From: Sinomonas sp. ASV322
GTDB taxonomy: Bacteria > Actinomycetota > Actinomycetes > Actinomycetales > Micrococcaceae
Length of the DNA stretch: 64,000 bases
Direction: 5' to 3'
NCBI RefSeq assembly: GCF_030908245.1
Contig: NZ_JAVFJJ010000010.1
Span: 1-64,000 of the forward strand
Made by a program: the position numbers and the translations under genes. The notes beneath the pieces are model-generated. The model was given only the letters and a program-made list of their open reading frames with translations, had not been told where the DNA came from and made no database searches. Shown here piece by piece: positions 43,285 through 53,242 of this stretch. Each line of letters opens with the position of its first letter. The stretch's first letter is position 1.

Positions 43285-43788
43285 TCACCGGTTCGAGAAG
43301 TAAAGCCACGCCCCGACGACCCACACCGTGACCGCGACGGCGGCGCAGGCGAACTCGACAAGGCGTCCGAGCCCGACGGCCTTGAGCGCAGCGAACGACG
43401 ACGACGAGGCCGCCCGCAGATCGCGCGTCCTCGCCCATTCGCTCCCGAGCAGCCCGACGACGAAGCCGACGATCGGCCCCACGACCGGCGCGACGAAGAG
43501 GCCGACGATCGCGGCCACCGCGGCGATCACGACCGATCCGCTCGGGACGCCGCGGGCCGCGAGCTTGCGCCCCGTGAGAACGTACGAGGCCGCCATTCCC
43601 GCGGCGAAGAACGTCGTCCCGATCGCGAACACGATCCAGCCGCCCGCCCCCGAGCCGCCGAACAGCGCCCACTCGAGAAGCGCGAGGATGCCGAGCACGC
43701 TCCCGGGCAGCACCGGGACGATCGTGCCGGCGACCGCGACCGCGAGGGCGAGGCCGGTCAGCAGGGCGGCGAGGGCAGGTCCATCCAC
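43285..43788 (-). CDS. DUF456 family membrane protein
   Basis: A 167-residue membrane protein with about five helices matching DUF456: the opening LTGLALAVAVAGTIVPVLPG, then AIVGLFVAPVVGPIVGFVVGLLGSEWARTRD with the conserved Gly/Pro pattern. Function unknown. GTG 43788 is chosen because the family sequence starts there; the longer open frame runs through a 21-bp tandem repeat that would add DLGVRGP-like heptads. It is 14 bp upstream of the helical-repeat gene, so they are probably one operon with the ParA-like gene. Confidence 0.8.
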   Translation of the reverse strand: MDGPALAALLTGLALAVAVAGTIVPVLPGSVLGILALLEWALFGGSGAGGWIVFAIGTTFFAAGMAASYVLTGRKLAARGVPSGSVVIAAVAAIVGLFVAPVVGPIVGFVVGLLGSEWARTRDLRAASSSSFAALKAVGLGRLVEFACAAVAVTVWVVGAWLYFSNR

Positions 43789-43810
43789 GGCACCCCAGCC
43801 TAGCCCCCTA

Positions 43811-43951
43811 ACCCCGAGGTCGGGCCCCCCGACACCGAGATCAGGCCCCCCGACACCGAGATCAGGCCCCCTGACACCGAGATCAGGCCCCCCCGACGCC
43901 GAGATCGGGCCCCCCGACGCCGAAGTCAGGCCCCCCCGACGCCGGGACCGG
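43811..43951. repeat. About six 21/22-bp units related to the jetB array
   Basis: Units of the form GACACCGAGATCAGGCCCCC recur from about 43811 to 43951, some with one extra C. The core (C)GCCGAGATCGGGCCCC matches the units in the jetB 3' region. Here the array is intergenic, just upstream of the DUF456 start; because extra C residues break the 21-bp period it is not one clean reading frame. Confidence 0.9.
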
Positions 43952-43960
43952 GGCAAAGAC

Positions 43961-43996
43961 GCGGACGACGGCGGGTGCGCACCCGCCGTCGTCCGC
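43961..43996. terminator. Perfect 36-bp palindrome
   Basis: The 18-bp arm GCGGACGACGGCGGGTGC is followed directly by its exact complement (43979-43996). It lies 16 bp after the malic enzyme stop, so it may terminate that gene. It contains the recurrent word GACGACGGC. Confidence 0.75.
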
Positions 43997-44012
43997 ATTC
44001 CGACGCTGCCCG

Positions 44013-45218
<1,206 letters not shown>

Positions 45219-45580
45219 GGCACTGGTCTCCTGGATCGAGCCGTCGGCGCAACGGCCGACGGCGGCACGCACGCGGGCGGGCGCGTCACCCTGAGCTTCG
45301 TCGGGCAGGGAGCGGCACGACCGCGTGATCGGCAAAGGGTCCGGGGATCTGCGCCGGATGCGGCGCTTCCGGGAGGCCGGCCGGGCGGGGATGTCTGCTC
45401 GGCTTGTGGCCCGGGAATGAGGTACTTCCATCCTGCGGGACGAGACGGAGTTTCCGCAACACGGAAGTGGCGAGGCTCACGCCCACGCCGCCATCGTCGT
45501 CGGGCATCGACACAACGCCAGCGGGCCGGGTGCGCCCCCCTAGCAGCACCCGGCCCGCTCGAAACCCGACGGGAAATCCC

Positions 45581-46765
45581 TTACGGGCGGAAGAGCTCCT
45601 CGAATGTGCCGGACGTGGTCGGCGAGCACGTGTTGGCGAGGCAGCCGAGGTGCCACAGGTGCTGGATCGTCGACAGCAGCGTGTAGTGGTCGGAGAGCTG
45701 GCCCGTGGCCTTGTGCGGGCCTTCCGCCGAGTTGATGACGATGAGCGGGGCGTGGCCGCCGCCCAAGACCGCGGTGCCCGGGCCGTTCGGCGTGCTGAAG
45801 CCGACGGGGCTGCCAGGGCCGCCCGACGAGCCCGAGTAGTCGTTCTCGTCCCACGCGAGCACGATGCTCGAGTTCGTGGTCTTCCACGTGGTCGAGTTCA
45901 TGATCTCCTCGACGGTCTTCTTGACGTAGGCGTCGCCGAGCTGGATCGCGCCGTGGTCGAGGCCCGAGTCCGGGTAGCCGCACTGCGGGAGGCCGATGAG
46001 CGCGGCGCCGGACGGCGAGACGCCGTGCATGTCGTGGCACTGGTTCGGGCTGATCCACGTGAAGCTGGGGACGTTGCCCGTCGCAAGGTCGTGGCTGAAG
46101 TTGCCCTCGGCCGGGACGATGTTCTGCAGGCGCGGGTTGCCGGGCGAGTTGATCCGCGAGAAGTACATGAACGGGTTGTGCTTCTGGGCGTAGAGCTTGA
46201 CCGTCGTGCCGTTGATGACTGGGGCGTACACGGCCTGAGAACCAGCGGCCGGGAGGTTCTCCATGTAGGCCTTCCACGTGCGGCCGCTCTCCTCGAGCTG
46301 GTCGACGATCGTCCGGCCGGAGAACATGTGCGGCGTGGAGGCGGCCTTCGCGAACTGGGCCGGCGTGAGGAAGGCGTTGAGCGCGGTGTCCTCGGAAGTC
46401 GTCGTGAACTCCTCGGGGTCACACGTGACGGTTGCGCCGGCCTTGCAGTCATCGAAGATGCCCTGGGAGTCGCCGGAGATCGCGGCGAGGTAGTTCGGCA
46501 TGCTCGGGTGCGTCACGCCGTGGTAGTTGTCCGCGACGTTGTAGCGCTCGGCGAGCGACGAGATGTACGGAGCGTCGGCCGTGTTGCCGATCACCTGCTC
46601 GTAGCCGTGGTTCTCCATCATGATTACGAACACGTGGTCCGGACCGCTCTGCGCATTCTGGGGAGCGGCGTCCGCGGCCGTGACGGCAACGGTACCGGTC
46701 AGCGCGGCAGCAGCGGCGAGGGCCACGACCGCGCTCATCGCGCGACGATTGAGCACACTACGCAT
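45581..46765 (-). CDS. Secreted phosphoesterase/acid phosphatase (PF04185)
   Basis: A 394-residue secreted member of the same superfamily as the gene at 3178-4500 but only distantly alike. Residues 1-35 are a signal peptide (basic MRSVLNRR, hydrophobic VVALAAAAALTGTVAV, cleavage after ADA). The metal motif MMENHGYEQVIG follows, then THPSMPNYLAAISGDSQG, WISPNQCHDMHG, IVLAWDENDYSGSSGGPG and an end with DHYTLLSTIQHLWHLGCL. It likely releases phosphate from extracellular esters. ATG 46765 follows GAAAGGAACCCC. Confidence 0.9.
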   Translation of the reverse strand: MRSVLNRRAMSAVVALAAAAALTGTVAVTAADAAPQNAQSGPDHVFVIMMENHGYEQVIGNTADAPYISSLAERYNVADNYHGVTHPSMPNYLAAISGDSQGIFDDCKAGATVTCDPEEFTTTSEDTALNAFLTPAQFAKAASTPHMFSGRTIVDQLEESGRTWKAYMENLPAAGSQAVYAPVINGTTVKLYAQKHNPFMYFSRINSPGNPRLQNIVPAEGNFSHDLATGNVPSFTWISPNQCHDMHGVSPSGAALIGLPQCGYPDSGLDHGAIQLGDAYVKKTVEEIMNSTTWKTTNSSIVLAWDENDYSGSSGGPGSPVGFSTPNGPGTAVLGGGHAPLIVINSAEGPHKATGQLSDHYTLLSTIQHLWHLGCLANTCSPTTSGTFEELFRP

Positions 46766-46909
46766 GGGGTTCCTTTCAGATTCACTCCTAGGGGGCGGAG
46801 TGCCGAAAGTCTTAACTACCGGCCGACGACGACGCACGGCTGGAGAGCGCGTGGCGCGAAGGCGTCGGGAAGGTTAACCGCAGACGAAAATGGGCATGCG
46901 TCAGGGGGG
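46766..46909. promoter_or_regulatory. Promoter-side gap of the secreted phosphoesterase
   Basis: No gene. It holds the 5' region of the phosphoesterase gene, including CGACGACGACGC and CTTAACTACC and GTTAACC words, before the 22-bp array begins. No clear operator. Confidence 0.35.
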
Positions 46910-47050
46910 GTGGCGGCGCGTCAGGCGGGAGGTGGCGGCGCGTCAGGCGGGAGGTGGCGGCGCGTCAGGCGGGAGGTGGCCGCGCGTCAGGCGGGAGGTG
47001 GCCGCGCGTCAGGCGGGAGGTGGCTGCGCGTCAGGCGGGAGGTCAGGCGG
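46910..47050. repeat. Six 22-bp tandem units
   Basis: GTGGCGGCGCGTCAGGCGGG plus AG repeats at 46910, 46932, 46954, 46976, 46998 and 47020 with few changes, then a broken unit. It belongs to the same family as 32993-33212. GTGGCCAG(A/G)AT relics follow at about 47080-47110, as they precede the other array. Confidence 0.92.
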
Positions 47051-47133
47051 GAAGTGACTACGTGTCGGGCGAGGTGTAACGAGTGGCCAGATGTTGCCCA
47101 ACGCGTGGCCAGGATCCCGCGAGCGGGACTCGC

Positions 47134-47712
47134 TCAGGCGAGCCGCGCCGTCGTCGTCGGTTCGAGGAGAGCGCACGCGTCCTTGAGCTGCTGCTCGGCC
47201 TCGTACGGAAGGAGCCGGCCCGTACGGATCGCGGCGACCAGGCCCGAGACCATGAGCACGATGCTCTTGCCGCGCGCGGCGCCCCCGGCGAGGCGACCGA
47301 GGACGGACCACGAGAGCTCGTCGACCTCGCCGATGAGCCGCCCGAGCTCGTGGTCGGCCGGCACGACGAGCTCGTCGAGGCAGCTGTTGACCGCCGGCTG
47401 CGAGAGGCGCATCTGCAGGAGCTCGACCGCGGCGCCCGCGAGCTGCCTTGGCCGCGCCTCACGACTCGCGGAGGACCGCGAGCGCTTCGCCGTGCGCTCG
47501 CGGAGCTCTATGAGCTGGCGGCGGTGGAGGGCGAGCAGAAGGTGCGCGGCCGAAGGGAAGTACCGATAGGCCGTGCTGACGGAAACAGCAGCGCGCTCGG
47601 CGACCGCCGAAACCTCAACCTCGGGGTACTCAAGCCGAGCGAACTCGGCCGCGGCGTCAAGCATCATGCCGTAACGCTCGGCCAGACGAGGGGTCGTGGG
47701 CGCAGCCTCCAT
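47134..47712 (-). CDS. TetR-family regulator
   Basis: A 192-residue TetR-like protein. The DNA-binding helices are at ~10-55 (RYGMMLDAAAEFARLEYPEVEVSAVAERAAVSVSTAYRYFPSAAHLL), with a helical ligand domain. ATG 47712 chosen; the frame stays open upstream, but the added residues look non-coding. It has no obvious target other than the convergent or adjacent transport genes. Ligand unknown. Confidence 0.82.
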   Translation of the reverse strand: MEAAPTTPRLAERYGMMLDAAAEFARLEYPEVEVSAVAERAAVSVSTAYRYFPSAAHLLLALHRRQLIELRERTAKRSRSSASREARPRQLAGAAVELLQMRLSQPAVNSCLDELVVPADHELGRLIGEVDELSWSVLGRLAGGAARGKSIVLMVSGLVAAIRTGRLLPYEAEQQLKDACALLEPTTTARLA

Positions 47713-47976
47713 GGACACCAGGTCATTGGGCAGTTGGAGCACGGCGCAGCAGCTTTCTTCTGGCGATGTGGCTGTACGTGGTACCCCCGAAGCCGACGGC
47801 GGCGAGGGGTGCAGACTCGTCGAAGGGCAACGCGGCGGGGTGCCCCCAACTATACGCCAGAGGCCGATTCGCCCGGGCCCCGAGGGCACTTTCGCGCCAC
47901 CCTAGACGCATTCGCGCGCACGGCTAGGCGGCAGCTGGCCACGCCCACGGGCCGCGCAGCGGGCTGGGCGCGCGGG

Positions 47977-49257
47977 CTAGGCCACCGAGCGGATGCGCGT
48001 CACGAAGACCGCCCCGAGGAGGCCGACGACGGCGGCCGCGACATAGAGCGTGACGTAGCCTCCCCAGAACACGACGATGGGGGCCGCGATGCTTGGCGCG
48101 ATCACCTGCGGGAGCGAGTTCGCGACGTTGATCACGCCGAGATCCTTGCCGCGCGCGGCCGCCTGCGGGAGGACCTGGGTGATGAGCGCCAGGTCGACCG
48201 CGAGATACGTTCCGTAGCCGACCCCGAGGATGCACGCGCCAGCGATAGCCCCAGGCCAGACCGGGAAGAAGCCGATCGTGAGGGACGCCGCCGCCACAAT
48301 GACCGAAGAGATGATCACTAGCGGCTTGCGCTTGCCCATCCGGTCCGAAAGCTTCCCTCCGATAATGCTCGTGACGATCGTGATCACCGCGTACAGCCCC
48401 GTGAGGATCAAAAAGCCCGTCGCAGGCTCGATGCCCTCCTTTTCCTTGAGGTGTACGGCGTCGCCGAGAAAGAACAGGAGATAGAGGATCACCATGTGGT
48501 TCCCCAGCATCAAGAGGAAGCGCGTGAACCACGCCCAGGCGAAGTCGGGGTAGCGGAGCGGGTTGACCCAGAACGATGCGAGGAAGGAACCGAGCGAAAA
48601 GCGCTCGATCGCCGCGCGTGGCAGAGGATCGTCGACCCCTTTCGCGAGATAGAGCACCACGCCCACGAGGAGCGCGGCGGCACAGAGGACGTAGCCGAGC
48701 GCGAAGTTGCCGGAGACGACTGCGCCAATCACAGCTCCGAGGAGGATCCCGACGGTCACTCCCATCGAAGCAAGCCCGCCCACAGTGCCACGCTGTTCAA
48801 CCGGAGCACGATCCGGGATAGCGGCCGTGATGGCGGCGTATGCGCCGTTGGCCCCGAGTTGCACGAAGCACCACAGTACGGTCGCCACAGCGACGTTGGG
48901 GGCACCCGCAAGCCCGAGAAGCGCACCAGCCGCGAGGACCGCGCCGATGAGCACCCACGGACGACGGCGGCCGAACCGGCTCCATGTGCGGTCCGAGAAC
49001 GCGCCGAAGAGCGGATTCGCGAACAGCGCGACGATGGCGCCGACCCCCGTGACGAAAGCGAGGATCGCTTCCTTCTTGCCCGGGTCGAACGCCTGCGCTT
49101 GCTGCGCGATCAGCACTTGGATGGGTCCGAAGAACGCCGCATTGATCCCGACGTTGACGAGCACGAGGCCCGTGATCCACAGCCCGCCGACCCGGCGGAC
49201 GGGCTCGGCGAGCGCCGAGCCGGGAACGTTGTTCTGGTGCGAGGCCTCAGTGGTCAT
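47977..49257 (-). CDS. MFS transporter (GPH/SLC45-like)
   Basis: A 426-residue, twelve-helix transporter. GAIVALFANPLFGAFSDRTWSRFGRRRPWVLIG between helices 2 and 3 and the central GGKLSDRMGKRKPLV repeat are typical of SLC45-like sugar/proton MFS proteins; the central loop after helix 6 is long (KGVDDPLPRAAIERFSLGSF). The substrate is probably a sugar or glycoside. ATG 49257 follows CGGGAGCC. It is divergent from the CynX-like gene, 151 bp apart. Confidence 0.85.
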   Translation of the reverse strand: MTTEASHQNNVPGSALAEPVRRVGGLWITGLVLVNVGINAAFFGPIQVLIAQQAQAFDPGKKEAILAFVTGVGAIVALFANPLFGAFSDRTWSRFGRRRPWVLIGAVLAAGALLGLAGAPNVAVATVLWCFVQLGANGAYAAITAAIPDRAPVEQRGTVGGLASMGVTVGILLGAVIGAVVSGNFALGYVLCAAALLVGVVLYLAKGVDDPLPRAAIERFSLGSFLASFWVNPLRYPDFAWAWFTRFLLMLGNHMVILYLLFFLGDAVHLKEKEGIEPATGFLILTGLYAVITIVTSIIGGKLSDRMGKRKPLVIISSVIVAAASLTIGFFPVWPGAIAGACILGVGYGTYLAVDLALITQVLPQAAARGKDLGVINVANSLPQVIAPSIAAPIVVFWGGYVTLYVAAAVVGLLGAVFVTRIRSVA

Positions 49258-49384
49258 GAACGGCTCCCGGCTTGTCGTGGTCTCCGCCCGTCGTGTTCCG
49301 GCGCGGGTCCGGGTGACGGTCGATCTCAGCGTAGTCCGCGTTGGGCCGTTTGGGATTTGAGACTCGGGCGTCGAGACGGTATGG

Positions 49385-49400
49385 TTTTGGTATACCAAAA
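49385..49400. promoter_or_regulatory. 16-bp palindrome overlapping the translation-start region
   Basis: TTTTGGTATACCAAAA, perfectly self-complementary, ends at the first bases of the AAAAGGAG ribosome site of the CynX-like gene (start 49409). TGGTATACCA is the kind of site bound by FadR/FCD-type GntR regulators, and such a gene lies at 51002. Confidence 0.7.
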
Positions 49401-49408
49401 GGAGTCGC

Positions 49409-50926
49409 ATGAGCATCCGCGCCGAGCTGCCCACACAAGCCCCCGCCAAGGGCCCCGCCCGCGGGCGCGTGCCCTGGGCGGCCGCCGTGAGCGCCCTGCT
49501 CGTCTCGCTCAATCTCCGCCCCGCCGTCACAAGCGTCGCCGCGGCGTTCCCCGCCCTCGCGAGCGTCTTCGGCCCGGCCTACGCTCCCGGCTCACCATGG
49601 CTCGCGGCCCTCGGCTCGGCCCCGATCCTCGCCTTTGGCCTGTCGGCGCCGTTGGGCCCGTGGCTCGCCCGCCGCTGGGGTCTCGCCCCAGCTCTGACGA
49701 CGTCGATGCTCGCCCTCGCGGCCGCACTCGCCCTCCGCGTCGCGAGCCCCGCACTGCTCTTGCCCGGAACCGTCATCGCGGGGTGCGCGATCATGGTCGG
49801 AAGCGTCCTCGTGCCGCAGCTCGTCAAGGCGAACGGCGGGGCCACGTGGCTCGCCGGGATCACGACGATGGGCATGGGAAGCGGCGCCGCCATCGGCGCC
49901 GCGCTCCTCACCCCGACCGCCACGTGGTGGGGCCTCCCGGGAGCGCTCGGCGCGTGGGCGCTCCCCGCCATCGCGGCCGGCGCCGTCGCGTGGGCCACCC
50001 TCCGGCCCCGGCAGACGTCAGCTCCCGGCGGAGCCCCCGACGGCGACGCGGCCCCTCCGCTGGAGACAGCGGCCCGCGTCCCCCGCGGTGCGCACGACGG
50101 CGGGGCCAGCGTCGCGCGGGACGGCGCCTCGCCGTCGTCGGCCGCTGCGCCCTTGCCGGCCCGCGGCCAGGACGCGATCGCATGCGCGGAGGCGGCGTCG
50201 TCGTCGGCCGCTGCGCCCTTGCGGGCCCGCGGCCAGGACGCGATCGCATGCGCGGAGGCGCCGCCGTCGTCCGCCGCAACGCGCGCCCCGCACCCGGGTG
50301 CGATCGCGCGCACGACCGTCGCGCCGTCGTCATCCGTTGGGGCCCCGCCCCGCGGCCGCCTGCTCCGCAACCGCACGGCCCTCGCGATCACGGCGTACTT
50401 CGGGGTCCAGGCGCTGCTCTATTTCGCGGTGACCTCGTGGCTTCCGACGTACCTCGCGGACCGCGGCGCGAACGCCGAAGCGGCGTCGGGACTGCTCGCA
50501 TGGTTCAGCGTCGCGGGGCTGCCCGCGAGCTTCGTCGTGCCGATGATTGTGGGGCGGCGGCGTGGGGCGCGGATCGTCGGGCCGGGGATCGGACTCGCGA
50601 TCGGGGCATGCCTCGTGTGGGTCCTTGCGGGGCCGCTGTCGATCATGCCGATCGCGATCGCCGCACTTGGTTTTTCCCAGGCGAGCACGCTCGCGTTCGC
50701 GTTCACCCTCATCGTGATCCGCTCGCACGACGCCGCGACCGCCGGCCGCCTCTCCGCCCTCGCGCAGGGGGCGGGCTTCGCGCTCGCGTCGATCGGACCG
50801 TTCGCGGCCGGCTGGGCCCACGGAGCGACGGGCGGCTGGGTCGCGCCGTTCGCTGGGATGGCGGTGGCCGCCGTCGTGCTCGCGGGCCTCGGGGCACTCG
50901 CGGTGCGCGGGCCCGAAGTGCGGTAG
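49409..50926 (+). CDS. CynX/NimT-family MFS exporter with expanded central loop
   Basis: A 505-residue transporter. LLVSLNLRPAVTSVAAAFPAL in helix 1 is diagnostic of the CynX/NimT group (cyanate, 2-nitroimidazole, amino-acid-like exporters). The two six-helix halves are normal, but the central cytoplasmic loop is about 110 residues (about 200-310) and repetitive: two 22-residue copies with AAAPLRARGQDAIACAEA are coded by 66-bp DNA repeats, flanked by DGGASVARDGASPSS-like sequence. AAAAGGAG gives a strong ribosome site for ATG 49409. A GntR gene and an NCS1 permease follow. Confidence 0.88.
   Translation: MSIRAELPTQAPAKGPARGRVPWAAAVSALLVSLNLRPAVTSVAAAFPALASVFGPAYAPGSPWLAALGSAPILAFGLSAPLGPWLARRWGLAPALTTSMLALAAALALRVASPALLLPGTVIAGCAIMVGSVLVPQLVKANGGATWLAGITTMGMGSGAAIGAALLTPTATWWGLPGALGAWALPAIAAGAVAWATLRPRQTSAPGGAPDGDAAPPLETAARVPRGAHDGGASVARDGASPSSAAAPLPARGQDAIACAEAASSSAAAPLRARGQDAIACAEAPPSSAATRAPHPGAIARTTVAPSSSVGAPPRGRLLRNRTALAITAYFGVQALLYFAVTSWLPTYLADRGANAEAASGLLAWFSVAGLPASFVVPMIVGRRRGARIVGPGIGLAIGACLVWVLAGPLSIMPIAIAALGFSQASTLAFAFTLIVIRSHDAATAGRLSALAQGAGFALASIGPFAAGWAHGATGGWVAPFAGMAVAAVVLAGLGALAVRGPEVR
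50135..50270. repeat. Two 66-bp in-frame repeats
   Basis: Near-identical copies beginning CGTCGTCGGCCGCTGCGCCC and ending CGATCGCATGCGCGGAGGCG lie in the loop of the CynX-like gene; a third, decayed copy follows. Confidence 0.88.
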
Positions 50927-51001
50927 CGGGCAAGCTCCGACGTCGTCCGATAGTGCGCGCCAGCCAAGCTCTGCGGGCACCCCGAACGATATCCTCTCCC
51001 C

Positions 51002-51676
51002 ATGGAGACCCCGCTGCAGGCCCTTGCCCCGGACGAGGCGTTCGCAAGCCACGTCTACCAGCTCATCCTCGAAGACATCGTGGCGGGTCGCCTCGCCCCC
51101 GGCCAGCGTCTTCGCGAGCGGGAGCTCTCCGACCAGCACAGCGTCTCACGCATCCCCGTGCGCGAGGCGCTGCACCGGCTTGAGCAGGACGGCTTCATCG
51201 TCACCGCGCCGCGCCGAGGGGCGGTCGTCAGGAGCCTGACGCTCACCGACGTCGACGAGGTCTTCGACCTCCGGGTCATGCTCGAATCCTTCGCAGCGCG
51301 CCGCGCTGCCGAGCGCGTCGCAGCAGGGGCCGACGGCGGCCGGCTCACCGAGCTCCTCGAGCTCGCCAAGGCGGCGGCGGACGCGGGCGACATCGAACGG
51401 GCGTCCGACCTCAACAGCGAGTTCCACGCCGAGATCGTCAACGTCTCGGGCCATCGACTGCTCGCGCGCTCGCTCCGGCCACTCCAGGGCCTCGTGCGCT
51501 GGATCTTCGGCCTCGGCGTGAGCCGCCCTATGGAGCTCAACACGATCGAGCATGAGGAGATCCGCGAGGCGATCCTCGCGGGCCGTGCCCAGCTCGCGGA
51601 AACCCTCGCCGCCGCCCACGTCGAGCTGGGCCGTCAGCCGGTGCTCGACGGCCTTGCCGGGCGGCTCCCGAAATAG
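51002..51676 (+). CDS. GntR-family regulator, FCD (FadR-like) type
   Basis: A 224-residue regulator. The winged helix is at ~15-80 ([46 protein letters not shown]) followed by the FCD effector domain ([46 protein letters not shown]) with the metal-binding His positions. It lies just upstream of the NCS1 permease, the usual place for a regulator of nucleobase or hydantoin use. Palindromes at 49385 and 51705 share ATACCA and are candidate targets. Confidence 0.9.
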   Translation: METPLQALAPDEAFASHVYQLILEDIVAGRLAPGQRLRERELSDQHSVSRIPVREALHRLEQDGFIVTAPRRGAVVRSLTLTDVDEVFDLRVMLESFAARRAAERVAAGADGGRLTELLELAKAAADAGDIERASDLNSEFHAEIVNVSGHRLLARSLRPLQGLVRWIFGLGVSRPMELNTIEHEEIREAILAGRAQLAETLAAAHVELGRQPVLDGLAGRLPK

Positions 51677-51704
51677 CGGCCCCTCGGCACCTTGACCCCC
51701 GATT

Positions 51705-51732
51705 AATTACGGCATACCATTTTTTCGTAATT
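51705..51732. promoter_or_regulatory. Inverted repeat in the NCS1 permease promoter
   Basis: AATTACG and CGTAATT enclose GCATACCATTTTTT, an unusually AT-rich stretch 50 bp before the permease start. The ATACCA half-site matches the palindrome at 49385. Confidence 0.55.
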
Positions 51733-51781
51733 CAATAGGGATGTTTCCCTCGGGAAATTCTTTGGGACAGGAGCGCTGACA

Positions 51782-53242
51782 ATGTCCCCTGCAATCCCTA
51801 CGGGCACAAGCCCGCGGCTGCACAACGAAGACCTCGCACCTGCGGAACACCGCAAATGGGGCTTCTATTCGCTATTCGCCATGTGGATGTCAGACATCCA
51901 CTCGCTCGGCGGCTACACCTTCGCGGCAGGCCTCTTCGCCTTGGGGCTGGGCGCGTGGCAGGTCTTCCTGGCGCTCGCGCTGGGAATCATCATCGTCTTC
52001 CTCCTCATGAACCTTTCGGGATTCGCAGGGCAGAAGATGGGCGTGCCATATCCCGTGCTCGCGAGGATCTCGTTCGGAACATTCGGCGCGAACCTTCCCG
52101 CCTTGATCCGAGCCCTTGTGGCAATTGCATGGTACGGAATTCAGACATGGCTCGCGTCACGCGCCGTGATCGTCATCGCCCTCCAAGTCTGGCCTGATCT
52201 GAAGGGGCTCACGGGAAACAACTTCCTCGGCGAATCGACGCTGGGATGGCTCGCGTTCCTGCTCGTGTGGGCGCTCCAGCTCCTGCTCCTCCGCAACGGA
52301 ATGGACACCATCCGGAGGTTCCAGGACTGGGCCGGTCCTGCGGTGTGGGTCGTGATGGCGCTTCTCGTCGTGTACATCCTGATCAACGCCGGGTGGAGCA
52401 TCTCGCTCGACCTTCCCGGTGGAACCGCCACGTGGGGCGTCGCCCAGGCGTTCCTCGCCGCCGTCTCGCTCACCGTCACCTATTTCTCCACCCTGCTGCT
52501 CAATTTCTGCGACTTCTCGCGCTTCGCACCGACCCGCAGGGCAGTCGGCACCGCGAACGTGTGGGGACTCCCGGTGAACTTCATCGCGTTCTCCGTGGTG
52601 TCGGTCGTCGTCACCGCGGGGACGTTCAAGGTGTACGGCCAGTACATCTACGATCCGGTGGACGTCGTGGGCCGCATCAACAGCATCTGGGCCCTCCTGC
52701 TCGGCGCCGTGACGTTCGCGGTCGCAACCCTCGGCATCAACGTCGTCGCGAACTTCGTCTCGCCGGCCTACGACCTCGCCAACGTCTGGCCGTCGAAGAT
52801 CGACTTCCGGCGTGGTGGGCTGATCGCCGCCGTCGTCGCCCTCGTCATCACGCCGTGGAACCTGTTCAACTCCCCCGTGGTGATCAACCTCTTCCTCGGA
52901 GGCCTCGGCGCGCTGCTCGGTCCGCTCTTCGGCATCATCATGACCGACTACTACGTGCTCCGGCGCCAGCACGTCGTCGTCCATGACCTGTTCCGCGAGC
53001 AAGGCTTCTACACCTACTCGGGCGGGTGGAACCCCAAGGCGATCCTCTCGTTCGTCGTCTCTGCCGCGCCTGCGGTGGTCATCGCCCTCGTTCCCGCGTT
53101 CGCAGCCGCGGCGGCGTTCTCGTGGTTCATCGGGGCGGCCATCGCCGCCGTCGTGCACTACCTGATCTCCCGCGACGACCCGCGGATCGCCGAGTCGGTG
53201 CGTGCCGCGATGGCTGAGGAGGCTGGCGCGCCGGCGGCGTAA
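51782..53242 (+). CDS. NCS1-family nucleobase/allantoin permease
   Basis: A 486-residue NCS1 permease with twelve helices. NEDLAPAEHRKWGFYSLFAMWMSDIHSLGGYTFAAGLFALGLG is the family opening; the substrate-site Trp/Gln region (WYGIQTWLASRAV) and the SFSRF-like CDFSRFAPTRRAVG follow, then GIIMTDYYVLRRQ. It imports cytosine, purines, allantoin, hydantoin or a vitamin-like ring compound with H+ or Na+. ATG 51782 has ACAGGAGCGCTGAC upstream. Regulation by the adjacent GntR protein is likely. Confidence 0.93.
   Translation: MSPAIPTGTSPRLHNEDLAPAEHRKWGFYSLFAMWMSDIHSLGGYTFAAGLFALGLGAWQVFLALALGIIIVFLLMNLSGFAGQKMGVPYPVLARISFGTFGANLPALIRALVAIAWYGIQTWLASRAVIVIALQVWPDLKGLTGNNFLGESTLGWLAFLLVWALQLLLLRNGMDTIRRFQDWAGPAVWVVMALLVVYILINAGWSISLDLPGGTATWGVAQAFLAAVSLTVTYFSTLLLNFCDFSRFAPTRRAVGTANVWGLPVNFIAFSVVSVVVTAGTFKVYGQYIYDPVDVVGRINSIWALLLGAVTFAVATLGINVVANFVSPAYDLANVWPSKIDFRRGGLIAAVVALVITPWNLFNSPVVINLFLGGLGALLGPLFGIIMTDYYVLRRQHVVVHDLFREQGFYTYSGGWNPKAILSFVVSAAPAVVIALVPAFAAAAAFSWFIGAAIAAVVHYLISRDDPRIAESVRAAMAEEAGAPAA

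Noticed and set aside
43811-43998. N-terminal extension of the DUF456 protein
   Set aside because: The extension would be coded entirely by the tandem repeat and palindrome; a GTG at 43788 starts exactly at the conserved family sequence.
45404-47569. 721-codon open frame on the plus strand
   Set aside because: It runs antisense to the secreted phosphoesterase and through the 22-bp array; composition is non-protein-like.
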